From NCBI GenBank assembly GCA_946404295.1, contig CAMJDE010000030.1:1-12028 (forward strand): a stretch of DNA of 12,028 bases, given 5' to 3'. Every line of letters starts with the position of its first letter. The first letter of the stretch is position 1. Position numbers and translations under genes: made by a program. The notes beneath the pieces were generated by a model that saw only the letters and a program-made list of their open reading frames with translations, did not search any database and had not been told where the DNA came from. Positions 1 to 7,260 of this stretch are shown in pieces. The DNA is from an uncultured Clostridia bacterium (lineage in GTDB: Bacteria > Bacillota > Clostridia > Oscillospirales > CAG-272).

Positions 1-228
1 GGGAACTACGCGTTCGTCGGCAGAAAGGCGAAGAAGAGAGATTTCCGCCGTCTCTGGATCGCGCGTATCTCGGCGCAGGCGAAGGTCTGCGGAATGAACT
101 ACTCGACGCTGATGCACGGGCTCAAGGTCGCGGGGATCGAACTGAACAGAAAGATGCTCGCCGAACTTGCCGTTTCCGATAAGGAAGCGTTCGCTTCCAT
201 CGCCGAGAAGGCGAAAGCGGCGCTGTAA
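1..228 (+). CDS. rplT: Large ribosomal subunit protein L20 (bL20), 3' part
   Basis: This is the C-terminal 75 residues of ribosomal protein L20, read in frame 1 from the window edge to TAA at 226-228. The family is usually about 115-120 residues, so some 40 N-terminal residues lie outside the window. Recognisable family features are the basic stretch near FVGRKAKKRDFRRLWIARI, then MNYSTLMHGLKVAGIELNRKMLAELA, of which the core 'STLMHGLKVAGIELNRK' is typical. L20 binds 23S rRNA early in 50S assembly; in some bacteria it also represses its own operon (infC-rpmI-rplT). In Firmicutes a SpoU-type methyltransferase gene often follows, as here. A strong terminator starts 31 bases after the stop, so this is the last gene of its transcript. 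Identity is secure; only the 5' end is missing. Confidence 0.96.
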   Translation, partial: GNYAFVGRKAKKRDFRRLWIARISAQAKVCGMNYSTLMHGLKVAGIELNRKMLAELAVSDKEAFASIAEKAKAAL

Positions 229-259
229 AAAGCGGTCGCCGGATCCCGGCGAACCTCGA

Positions 260-303
260 CACGCAAACCGATCAAAAAAAACCGATCGGTTTGCGTGCTT
301 TTT
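260..303 (+). terminator. Rho-independent terminator after rplT
   Basis: A perfect 14-bp stem (260-273 pairing with 284-297) encloses a 10-base loop, AAAAAAAACC, and is followed by C and then five T (299-303). This is a classic intrinsic terminator for the rplT transcript. A smaller perfect hairpin, 7 bp with loop ATC at 236-252, lies between the stop codon and this stem; it has no T tract and may only stabilise the 3' end. No comparable terminator occurs elsewhere in the window. Confidence 0.93.
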
Positions 304-436
304 ACATATTCGGACGACGCGTGACGCGTCTTAAACCTCTTCCGCGTTTTCAAAAACGCACAGAAACAACAGGATAAAGCAAGGCAGACGCGCAATTTGA
401 CGAAAAAAGGAATGAAAAGCGAAAGGAGATCGAAAC
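304..436 (+). other. Leader between rplT terminator and SpoU methyltransferase gene
   Basis: This 133-base stretch holds no gene I can support on either strand. It contains two short hairpins: GACGCG-TGA-CGCGTC at 316-330, and a 6-bp stem with a TCAA loop at 344-359. Neither is followed by a T tract. A promoter for the downstream genes is expected here because a strong terminator lies just upstream, but no good -35/-10 pair stands out: TTGACG at 397-402 has no matching -10 box. The last bases carry the ribosome binding site of the methyltransferase gene (AAAGGAG, 422-428). Confidence 0.5.
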
Positions 437-1270
437 GTGAAGAAAATCGTTTCCCGGAACAATCCCGAAACGCTGTTTGCGGCGTCGCTTTTTTCAAAAA
501 AAGGACGGGAAGAAGCAGGACTTTTTCCCGCGGAGGGAGAGAAGCTTTTTCTGGAAGCCGCCAAACCCCAAAACCGGAACCGGATCGACCGCGTTTATCT
601 CTCGGAGGAATCGGCTGAACGGTATCTGCCGCTCGTGTCCGACAAACTCGGACGCGATTTCGTTGAAGGAGACTCGCTCGTCGTCTTCTCCGAACCCGCC
701 TTTGAAAAGATCGCGAGCGAAAAATCTCCGCAAGGCGTTATAACCGTATTGAAAACTATTGACTTTTCAAAAAAATATATTAAAATAAATAAGAAGGACT
801 TTGACGACCTTTCGGGTCGCAGCGTTCTTGCGCTCGCCGGCGTGCGCGACCCCGGAAACCTCGGCGCCGTCGTCAGAAGCGCCGTTGCATTCGGGTTTAC
901 CGACGTCGTTCTGACCTCCGATTGCGTCGAGGTCACGAACCCGAAAACCGTCCGGGGGGCGATGGGCGGGATCTTTTCGGTCTCGTTTCGCGTCGTGGAC
1001 GATTTCGGATCGTTCATTTGTTCTGCGCGAGACGCCGGACGGAGGATCTTTGCCGCCGAACTGCGCGAGGGAGCCAAACCGATCGGAGAGATCGGACTTT
1101 CTTCTTCGGATATCGTCGTGATCGGAAACGAGGGGCACGGCGTTCCGCCCGAGATCTCAAAACTCTGCGACGCGAGCGTCTATATTCCGATCTCGCCCGC
1201 CGCCGAATCGCTCAACGCCGCGGTTGCCGCGTCTCTATTCCTCTGGGAACAATCCAAAGCGGGGAAATGA
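437..1270 (+). CDS. SpoU/TrmH-family rRNA 2'-O-ribose methyltransferase
   Basis: A SAM-dependent RNA methyltransferase of the SpoU (SPOUT) class, predicted to methylate a ribose 2'-OH, most likely in 23S rRNA; the exact nucleotide cannot be read from sequence. The 277-residue protein has an N-terminal substrate-binding region (about 1-105, ending in the family-typical SPQGVITV), a linker, and a C-terminal SPOUT knot. All three SpoU motifs are present: motif 1 GVRDPGNLGAVVRSAVAFG (135-153, with Asn141 and Arg147), motif 2 IVVIGNEGHGVP (226-237) and motif 3 IPISPAAESLNAAVAAS (250-266). The GTG start at 437 is supported by AAAGGAG (422-428) eight bases upstream. In Firmicutes such a gene commonly follows rplT; here the rplT terminator separates them and dprA begins 18 bases downstream. 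Oddity: residues 105-120 are encoded by a very AT-rich stretch. Family assignment is firm, substrate is not. Confidence 0.9.
   Translation: MKKIVSRNNPETLFAASLFSKKGREEAGLFPAEGEKLFLEAAKPQNRNRIDRVYLSEESAERYLPLVSDKLGRDFVEGDSLVVFSEPAFEKIASEKSPQGVITVLKTIDFSKKYIKINKKDFDDLSGRSVLALAGVRDPGNLGAVVRSAVAFGFTDVVLTSDCVEVTNPKTVRGAMGGIFSVSFRVVDDFGSFICSARDAGRRIFAAELREGAKPIGEIGLSSSDIVVIGNEGHGVPPEISKLCDASVYIPISPAAESLNAAVAASLFLWEQSKAGK
738..797 (+). promoter_or_regulatory. AT-rich island with promoter-like boxes inside the SpoU gene
   Basis: Bases 741-800 contain about 12 G/C in 60 (20%), against roughly 60% in surrounding genes. The stretch includes TTGACT (759-764), a 16-base spacer and TAAAAT (781-786), which resembles a sigma-70/SigA promoter. 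If active it would start transcription inside the methyltransferase gene and feed dprA, topA and beyond. The same bases encode the Lys/Ile/Asn-rich linker between the two domains, so composition may reflect the protein instead. This is a candidate only. Confidence 0.27.
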
Positions 1271-1288
1271 CCCCGGAAAGGAGCCGAG

Positions 1289-2512
1289 TTGGAACCGAAC
1301 GTCAAATCCGTATGGGTCGGGCTCTGCCTGTCTCCCGCGTCTCGTTCGATCTCTTGTCTTGCGAAGGCGTTTTCGACGCCCGAAGAGATCTTTGACGCCG
1401 ACGACGGAAGCATCGCCGACGCGCTCGGATCGCACCGCGGGGATATCCGCCGCCTTCTGCGCCGCGATCTTTCGGAGGCGGAGAAAACCGTCGCGTACTG
1501 CGCCTCCCACGGGATCTCGATCGTCACCTGGTTCGACGAGGATTATCCCGCTTCTCTCCGCGCGATCGACAAACCGCCCGCCATCCTGTTTCTTCTCGGC
1601 GACCGATCGCTTCTTGCAAGTCGGAAGACGGTCGGCGTCGTCGGAACCAGAACCCCGAGCGATTACGCCGCCCGGATGACCTTTGAGATCTCGTCGGATC
1701 TTGCGCGCGTCGGCGCCGTCGTCGTCAGCGGTATGGCGTACGGCATTGACGGCGTTTCCGCGGCAGGCGCGCTCTCGTCGGGCGGAAAAACCGTTGCCGT
1801 CGTCGGATGCGGGCTCGATCTGACCTATCCCGCAAGGCACGGAAAACTCCGGCGCGAGATCGAACGAAACGGTCTTGTCGTCAGCGAGTATCCCCCGGGC
1901 GCGCAGCCCGAACGGTTCCATTTCCCGGAGCGCAACCGCATCATCAGCGGTCTGTCGCTCGGCGTATTCGTCGCGGAAGGGACCCTGCAAAGCGGGGCGA
2001 TGATTACCGCCGACTACGCCGAAAAGCAGGGGAAACATTTGTTCGCGCTTCCCGGTCGGCTGGATAACCCCTTTGCGGAGGGACCCGTCAAACTGATGCG
2101 CGACGGCGCCCGCCCCGTCGCCTGCGCCGACGATATTCTCGCAAAACTCGAGAACGAGTATCCCGGTACCTTTGATCTCTCGCTGCTCCTCTCCGACCGA
2201 TCCGTCCTTGATTACGAAGAGGCGATCAGACGCTACGGCGTCGGTCTCTCTCCCCAAAAGGGCGGTTACGCCAAAGCGGTCAGCTCTCCCGAAACGCAGT
2301 CGACGGAACCGGAATCCGCGCCCGCGCCCGATCTTTCGGATTTTTCACCCGCGGAGAAAGCCGTCTATCTGGCGTTGGAATCCCCCCTTACGGCGGACGA
2401 ACTCTCGTCCCTCGGCGTCGACCCGCCCGCCATCCTCGCGGCTCTCACTACGCTTGAGATCCGCGGCGCCGTTCGCTCTCTTCCCGGCGGAAGGTACGAA
2501 CGCGGAAATTGA
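1289..2512 (+). CDS. dprA: DNA processing protein DprA (Smf family)
   Basis: DprA binds single-stranded DNA and loads RecA onto it during natural transformation; it is also widely kept in bacteria not known to be competent. The 407-residue protein has a divergent N-terminal helical region (about 1-85), the Rossmann-like DprA core (about 90-290) and a C-terminal winged helix (about 352-405). Core motifs seen are VGVVGTRTPSDYA (115-127), VVVSGMAYGIDGVSAAGAL (144-162), VAVVGCGLDLTYPARH (169-184), FPERNRIISGLS (212-223), the SGAMITADYA segment (235-244) and LFALPG (251-256). A Ser/Pro/Glu-rich linker (about 320-350) precedes the winged helix. The TTG start at 1289 is supported by AAAGGAG (1277-1283) five bases upstream, and no in-frame ATG lies nearby. 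The gene sits between the SpoU methyltransferase and topA; dprA next to topA is common in Firmicutes. No other competence gene is visible in the window. Confidence 0.95.
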   Translation: MEPNVKSVWVGLCLSPASRSISCLAKAFSTPEEIFDADDGSIADALGSHRGDIRRLLRRDLSEAEKTVAYCASHGISIVTWFDEDYPASLRAIDKPPAILFLLGDRSLLASRKTVGVVGTRTPSDYAARMTFEISSDLARVGAVVVSGMAYGIDGVSAAGALSSGGKTVAVVGCGLDLTYPARHGKLRREIERNGLVVSEYPPGAQPERFHFPERNRIISGLSLGVFVAEGTLQSGAMITADYAEKQGKHLFALPGRLDNPFAEGPVKLMRDGARPVACADDILAKLENEYPGTFDLSLLLSDRSVLDYEEAIRRYGVGLSPQKGGYAKAVSSPETQSTEPESAPAPDLSDFSPAEKAVYLALESPLTADELSSLGVDPPAILAALTTLEIRGAVRSLPGGRYERGN

Positions 2513-2581
2513 AACAGTACATTACGTCCGTTATTCGGATAGCACAAACGAAAGGATCCGGATCGCATCCGGAAAGTGAAC
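2513..2581 (+). promoter_or_regulatory. topA leader with mutually exclusive hairpins around the ribosome binding site
   Basis: This 69-base gap can fold in two competing ways. Fold A pairs 2533-2540 with 2556-2563 (8 bp including one G-U) and has AAAGG in its loop. Fold B pairs TCCGGAT (2557-2563) with ATCCGGA (2567-2573) around a CGC loop. Both use 2557-2563, so only one can form. Two weak Shine-Dalgarno candidates exist: AAAGGA (2551-2556), 25 bases from the ATG, and GGAAAG (2571-2576), 5 bases from it. Fold B buries part of the second but brings the first to an effective distance of 8 bases. Regulation of topA translation is an inference from this geometry. Confidence 0.35.
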
Positions 2582-4864
2582 ATGGCAAATCTCGTTATCG
2601 TGGAATCCCCGGCAAAAGCATTGACGATCAAGGGCTATCTCGGCTCGGGATACAAGGTCGTCGCGTCGATCGGACACATCCGCGACCTCCCGAAGAGTTC
2701 GCTCGGAGTCGACATCGACAATCATTTCGAACCCCACTACATTAACATCCGCGGCAAGGGCGACGTGATCCGCCAACTCAAAAAAGAGGCGAAGAACGCC
2801 GGCAAGATCTTCCTTGCGACCGACCCCGACCGCGAAGGCGAGGCGATCTCCTGGCATCTGGCGCAGACGCTCGGCATCCCGGAAGACAAGGCGTGCCGCG
2901 TCACCTTCAACGAAGTGACCAAAAACGCCGTGAAAACGGCGATCAAGACCCCGAGAAAGATCGATCTGGATCTGGTGAACTCTCAGCAGGCGCGCCGCAT
3001 CCTCGACCGGATCGTCGGTTATAAACTCAGCCCCTTCCTTTGGAAGAACGTCAAGAGCGGTCTTTCCGCCGGACGCGTCCAGTCGGTTGCGACCCGTCTG
3101 ATCGTCGACCGTGAAAACGAGATCAGAAGTTTCACGCCGCAGGAATACTGGACGGTCGACGTCACGCTCGAAACCGAGCGCGGCGAGAAACTCGACGCCC
3201 GGTTCTACGGAAGCCGCAAGACCAAGGCGACCCTTTCGACCGAAGCCGACGCGAACAAGATCGCCGACGCCGTCAAAGCGGGGCAGTTCTCTGTCCTGTC
3301 GGTCAAGCGCGCGCAAAAGGTCAAACAACCCGCCGCCCCTTTCACCACCTCGACGATGCAGCAGGAAGCCGCGAAGAAACTCGGCTTCCAGTCCAGTCGG
3401 ATCATGAAGGTCGCGCAGGAACTCTACGAAGGCATCGACCTCGGACCCGATCTCGGCGGCGTACAGGGTCTGATCACCTATATGCGTACCGACTCGCTCC
3501 GCGTGTCGACCGTCGCGCAGGAAGCGGCGCTTTCGACCATCCGCGAGCAGTTCGGCGACGATTATCTTCCCGAGACGGCGCGCGTCTACCGCTCGAAGGC
3601 AAACGCGCAGGACGCGCACGAAGCGATCCGCCCCTCGGACGTTTCGATCACCCCGAAATCGGTGCGCAAGATCCTCTCGTCTGATCAGTATCGGCTCTAT
3701 AAGCTGATCTGGGAGCGCTTCGTCGGCAGCCAGATGGCGCCCGCCGTGTTCGACACCGTTCTGATCGAGACCGAGTGCGCCGGCTACGTTTTTCGCACCA
3801 GCGGATACAATCTCCGCTTCCCGGGCTTCCTCGCTCTCTCGGACGGCGCGGACGGTATGCCCGACGACGAGGACGAAACCGAGGTCGCCTCTCTTTCGAT
3901 TTCGCAGATCCCCGATCTGAAAGTCAAGGAGAAACTCTCGCTCGGCGCGTTCCTTCCCACGCAGCATTTCACCGAGCCGCCCGCCCGCTACAACGACGCG
4001 ACGCTCGTCAAACTCTTCGAGGAGACCGGGATCGGTCGCCCCAGCACCTACGCCACGATCATCACGACCATCATCTCGCGCAGCTACGTCAAGCGCGAAG
4101 GGAAGTCGCTCGTGCCTACGCCGCTCGGCGTCGTGACGACCGAACTGCTTGAAAAGAACTTTCCCGAGATCGTCGATCAGGACTTTACCGCGCAGATGGA
4201 AGATCAGCTCGACGGCATCGAGAACGGCGGAACCACCATCGAGGGCGTCCTCGGCGCCTTCTACCGCAACTTCTCGACCGAACTGACCAAAGCCGACAGT
4301 CAGGTCGAAAAGACCGAGATCGAGGTCCCGGCGGACGTTTCCGAGTACGTCTGCGAGCGCTGCGGCGCGCAGATGGTCTACAAGAACGGTCGGTTCGGCC
4401 GCTTCCTCGCATGTCCGAACTATCCCGAGTGCAAGAATACGAAGGCGGTCGATAAGGACGGAAAACCGATCGAGCGCGAAAAAACCGCACCGGTCGTAGC
4501 CGACTTCAAGTGCGAACTTTGCGGCGGCGATATGATCGAGAGACAGGGAAGATTCGGCACCTTCTTCGCCTGCGCGAATTATCCGAAATGCCGCTTCACC
4601 AAGCAGAAAACCACCGAGATCGACGTTCCGTGCCCCGTCTGCGGGTCGAAGATCGTCATCAAATTCGGCCGTGCCGGACGCAAATTCTACAGCTGTGAAA
4701 AGTATCCCGAGTGCGGCTTCTCCTCGTGGGATCTGCCGCTTTCCGAAAAATGCCCCGACTGCGGCGAGCCGCTCTTTTACCGCAAGTCGAAAAACCTCGT
4801 CCTCTGCCGCAACAAGGATTGCGGATATAAGAGAGAAGAGGAATTGCAGGTCGATCCCGAATGA
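2582..4864 (+). CDS. topA: DNA topoisomerase I (type IA)
   Basis: TopA relaxes negative supercoils by cutting and rejoining one DNA strand through a 5'-phosphotyrosine. The protein is 760 residues from ATG 2582, which gives the usual MANLVIVESPAKA N-terminus; an in-frame GTG at 2576 would add two residues and is less likely. The Toprim domain comes first, with Glu in VIVESPAK and the acidic motif DPDREGEAISWHL starting at residue 81. The catalytic tyrosine is Tyr300 in ITYMRTDSLRVS. The C-terminus carries four zinc ribbons (about residues 591-747), each with four cysteines: CERC...CPNYPEC, CELC...CANYPKC, CPVC...CEKYPEC and CPDC...CRNKDC. These tail fingers bind single-stranded DNA and, in some species, RNA polymerase. 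The stop overlaps the trmFO start (ATGA, 4861-4864), which suggests translational coupling. All key residues are present and the length is normal. Confidence 0.97.
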   Translation: MANLVIVESPAKALTIKGYLGSGYKVVASIGHIRDLPKSSLGVDIDNHFEPHYINIRGKGDVIRQLKKEAKNAGKIFLATDPDREGEAISWHLAQTLGIPEDKACRVTFNEVTKNAVKTAIKTPRKIDLDLVNSQQARRILDRIVGYKLSPFLWKNVKSGLSAGRVQSVATRLIVDRENEIRSFTPQEYWTVDVTLETERGEKLDARFYGSRKTKATLSTEADANKIADAVKAGQFSVLSVKRAQKVKQPAAPFTTSTMQQEAAKKLGFQSSRIMKVAQELYEGIDLGPDLGGVQGLITYMRTDSLRVSTVAQEAALSTIREQFGDDYLPETARVYRSKANAQDAHEAIRPSDVSITPKSVRKILSSDQYRLYKLIWERFVGSQMAPAVFDTVLIETECAGYVFRTSGYNLRFPGFLALSDGADGMPDDEDETEVASLSISQIPDLKVKEKLSLGAFLPTQHFTEPPARYNDATLVKLFEETGIGRPSTYATIITTIISRSYVKREGKSLVPTPLGVVTTELLEKNFPEIVDQDFTAQMEDQLDGIENGGTTIEGVLGAFYRNFSTELTKADSQVEKTEIEVPADVSEYVCERCGAQMVYKNGRFGRFLACPNYPECKNTKAVDKDGKPIEREKTAPVVADFKCELCGGDMIERQGRFGTFFACANYPKCRFTKQKTTEIDVPCPVCGSKIVIKFGRAGRKFYSCEKYPECGFSSWDLPLSEKCPDCGEPLFYRKSKNLVLCRNKDCGYKREEELQVDPE

Positions 4865-6210
4865 AGCCGATCCGAGTGATCGGCGCGGGGCTTGCGGGCT
4901 GCGAGGCGGCGTGGCAGGCAGCGCGTCTCGGCGTGCCCGTCATCCTCTGTGAAATGAAGCCGACGCGCTACTCTCCCGCGCACAAGTATCCCGGTTTTGC
5001 CGAACTGGTCTGCTCCAACTCGCTCCGCTCCGCGCAGCTCTCGAACGCCGTCGGGCTTCTCAAGGAGGAGATGCGGCGGCTCGGGTCGCTCGTGATCGGA
5101 TGCGCCGATCAAACGCAGGTCCCGGCGGGCGCCGCGCTCGCCGTCGATCGGGAACGGTTTTCCGATCTGATCACCGAAAGGATCAAGGAGAATCCCCTGA
5201 TCACGGTGATCTCCGAAGAGGTCGAAGAGATCCCCTCCGACGGCGTGACCGTCGTCGCGACGGGTCCGCTCACCGACGGGAAAATGGCGGGGGCGATCTC
5301 GGATCTGTTCGGCGGCGACGAACTGTCGTTTTTCGACGCCGTGGCTCCGATCGTCGAGGGCGACAGCGTGGATCTTTCGGTCGCGTATTTTGCCTCCCGC
5401 TACGGGAAGGGCGAGCCGACCGATTACCTGAACTGTCCGTTTACCCGTGAGGAATACGACGCTTTTTACGAAGCGCTTCTTCACGCGGAACTCGCCCCGC
5501 TTCACGACTTTGACGCCGAGGCGCAGAAAGAGTTGACCGTTTTCGAGGGCTGTATGCCGGTCGAGGTCATGGCGAAACGCGGATACGATACGCTGCGTTA
5601 CGGACCGATGAAACCGATCGGGCTCCCCGATCCGAGAACCGGGCGAGAACCCTACGCCGTCGTGCAGCTCCGGCGCGAGAACGCCGCGGGCACGATGTAT
5701 AATCTCGTCGGTTTTCAGACGCATCTGACCTACGGAGAGCAGAAGCGGGTATTCGGGATGATCCCCGGGCTTCGGGACGCGTCCTACGTCCGTTTCGGCG
5801 TGATGCACCGCAATACCTATATCCACTCGCCGGGTCGCCTGTCGCCGCAGTACGAAACGACCTCGCGAACGGGGCTCTTCTTCGCCGGGCAGATGACCGG
5901 GGTCGAGGGGTACGTCGAATCGGCCTCGTCGGGGTTGATCGCCGGGGTATCTGCGGCGCTCCGCGCGAGGGGAGAGAAACCGACCGGTTTTCCCGCGTCG
6001 ACCGTGATCGGCTCGCTCGGTCACTACGTCGCGGAGGGAACGATCGGAAAATTTCAGCCCATGAACGCGAGTTTCGGGCTGCTTACGCCGCTTGCATACA
6101 AGGTCAAGGGCGGAAAACGGAAACGCAACGACGAATACGCAAACCGTTCACTTGAGATGATCGGCGAACTCAACGCCCGCCTCTTCGGTGACGCTGAAAA
6201 GGAAGTGTGA
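4861..6210 (+). CDS. trmFO: Methylenetetrahydrofolate-tRNA-(uracil-5-)-methyltransferase TrmFO
   Basis: TrmFO makes 5-methyluridine at position 54 in the T loop of tRNA, taking the carbon from methylenetetrahydrofolate and using FAD and NAD(P)H; this is the route of most Gram-positive bacteria, in place of SAM-dependent TrmA. The 449-residue protein begins with an FAD-binding Rossmann motif, VIGAGLAGCEAAWQAA (6-21), then CEMKP and the family-specific ELVCSNSLRS with Cys51. FEGCMPVEVMAKRGYDTLRYG carries Cys231; two such cysteines are implicated in catalysis in studied TrmFO enzymes. Further signatures are GFQTHLTYGEQKRVF and FFAGQMTGVEGYVESASSG. The long MnmG/GidA C-terminal domain is absent, and the length fits TrmFO rather than MnmG. 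Its ATG overlaps the topA stop by four bases, and plsX starts three bases after its own stop. The topA-trmFO order is typical of Firmicutes. Confidence 0.97.
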   Translation: MKPIRVIGAGLAGCEAAWQAARLGVPVILCEMKPTRYSPAHKYPGFAELVCSNSLRSAQLSNAVGLLKEEMRRLGSLVIGCADQTQVPAGAALAVDRERFSDLITERIKENPLITVISEEVEEIPSDGVTVVATGPLTDGKMAGAISDLFGGDELSFFDAVAPIVEGDSVDLSVAYFASRYGKGEPTDYLNCPFTREEYDAFYEALLHAELAPLHDFDAEAQKELTVFEGCMPVEVMAKRGYDTLRYGPMKPIGLPDPRTGREPYAVVQLRRENAAGTMYNLVGFQTHLTYGEQKRVFGMIPGLRDASYVRFGVMHRNTYIHSPGRLSPQYETTSRTGLFFAGQMTGVEGYVESASSGLIAGVSAALRARGEKPTGFPASTVIGSLGHYVAEGTIGKFQPMNASFGLLTPLAYKVKGGKRKRNDEYANRSLEMIGELNARLFGDAEKEV

Positions 6211-6213
6211 AAC

Positions 6214-7230
6214 TTGAAAATACTGATTGACGTGATGGGATCCGATCTCGGTCCGGCAGAATTGCTCCGCGGGGTCGTTTCCGCCGCGTCGCATTACGAC
6301 GCCGAACTCTGTGCCGTAGGGCAAAGCGAGGAACTCAACAGAATCGCGAAGGAGCAGTCGATCGACCTTTCGGGGATCTCGCTCCTCGACGCCCCCGACG
6401 TGATCACGATGGAAGACAAGCCGATGTCGGTCATCCGCGAGAAGAATCACTCGTCGATGGCGAACGGTCTGCGCGCGCTCTCGCACGGGGAGGCGGACGC
6501 GTTCGTCAGCGCGGGAAACACCGGCGCCCTGATCACGGGCGGCACGATGATCGTCCGACGGATCCGCGGCGTGATGCGCGCGGCGATCGGCACGCTCTTC
6601 CCGTTCTCCGCGCCCGTGCTTCTGCTTGACTCCGGCGCCAATCTCGACGTCACGCCCGCCCACCTTGAACAGTTCGCCTTCATCGGATCGCTCTATATGA
6701 AGCAGATGTTCGGGATCGAATCTCCCCGCGTCGGTTTGCTCAACAACGGCACCGAGGAGACCAAGGGCAATCAACTCCAGATCGACACCTATCAACTTCT
6801 GAAATCCATGGACGGCATCAATTTCGTCGGCAACGTTGAGGCGAAGGCGATCCCCTTCGGGGTCTGCGACGTCGTCGTGACCGACGGTTTCACCGGAAAC
6901 CTGTTTCTGAAGACCGTCGAGGGGATGGCGAAATATATGTCGCACAATCTCAAAGAGATCTTCGAGACCAATCTTCTGACCAAGTTCTCCGGGCTTCTGA
7001 TCCGCGACCGCTTCGCCAGTTTCAAGGAGGCGTTCAGCGCGACCAAACACGGCGGCTCGCCGATCCTCGGGCTCCGCGCCCCCGTCGTCAAGGCGCACGG
7101 TTCGTCCAACGCCCGCGCGATCGAGAGCGCCGTCGGACAGGCGATCCGGTTTGCGGAGGGGAATTTCAACGAACAGATCGAGGCGTTCTTTGCCGAACGC
7201 CCCGCCGAAGAACAACAGAACGAAAACTGA
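6214..7230 (+). CDS. plsX: Phosphate acyltransferase PlsX
   Basis: PlsX converts acyl-ACP and phosphate to acyl-phosphate, the acyl donor used by the membrane enzyme PlsY to begin phospholipid synthesis; it is a peripheral membrane protein. The 338-residue length is normal. Family motifs are MKILIDVMGSD (usual form MxIAxDxMGGD), VIREKNHSSM (73-82), SAGNTGALI (99-107), DSGANLDV (139-146), NNGTEETKGN (177-186), IPFGVCDVVVTDGFTGN (213-229) and GGSPILGL with AHGSS (280-298). The TTG start at 6214 is supported by AAAAGGAAG (6197-6205) eight bases upstream, inside the end of trmFO. In many Firmicutes plsX is followed by fabD, fabG and acpP before rnc; here rnc follows directly after 30 bases, so these fatty-acid genes must lie elsewhere. 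The extreme C-terminus is rich in Glu, Gln and Asn. Confidence 0.96.
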   Translation: MKILIDVMGSDLGPAELLRGVVSAASHYDAELCAVGQSEELNRIAKEQSIDLSGISLLDAPDVITMEDKPMSVIREKNHSSMANGLRALSHGEADAFVSAGNTGALITGGTMIVRRIRGVMRAAIGTLFPFSAPVLLLDSGANLDVTPAHLEQFAFIGSLYMKQMFGIESPRVGLLNNGTEETKGNQLQIDTYQLLKSMDGINFVGNVEAKAIPFGVCDVVVTDGFTGNLFLKTVEGMAKYMSHNLKEIFETNLLTKFSGLLIRDRFASFKEAFSATKHGGSPILGLRAPVVKAHGSSNARAIESAVGQAIRFAEGNFNEQIEAFFAERPAEEQQNEN

Positions 7231-7260
7231 CAAGAGCCGAAGAAGAAAGGGGGAGCCGGT

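Noticed and set aside
236..252. Perfect 7-bp hairpin with ATC loop as a separate terminator
   Set aside because: It has no T tract; the strong terminator 8 bases further on explains termination.
99..564. Minus-strand open frames of 132 and 77 codons across the rplT end and the leader
   Set aside because: They overlap the certain rplT 3' end, its terminator and the start of the SpoU gene, lack a ribosome binding site, and their translations are low-complexity without recognisable motifs.
1289..2512. dprA as part of a phage-defence or competence island
   Set aside because: The neighbours are all housekeeping genes in familiar Firmicutes order; no other competence, nuclease or defence gene is visible.
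2509..2537. Possible promoter for topA (TTGAAA at 2509-2514 with TTATTC at 2531-2536)
   Set aside because: The -10 match is poor and the -35 overlaps the dprA stop; not strong enough to list as a feature.
2509..2745. Small plus-strand open frame overlapping the dprA stop and the topA start
   Set aside because: It runs out of frame through the highly conserved topA N-terminus, has no good ribosome binding site, and its composition is that of a shifted frame.
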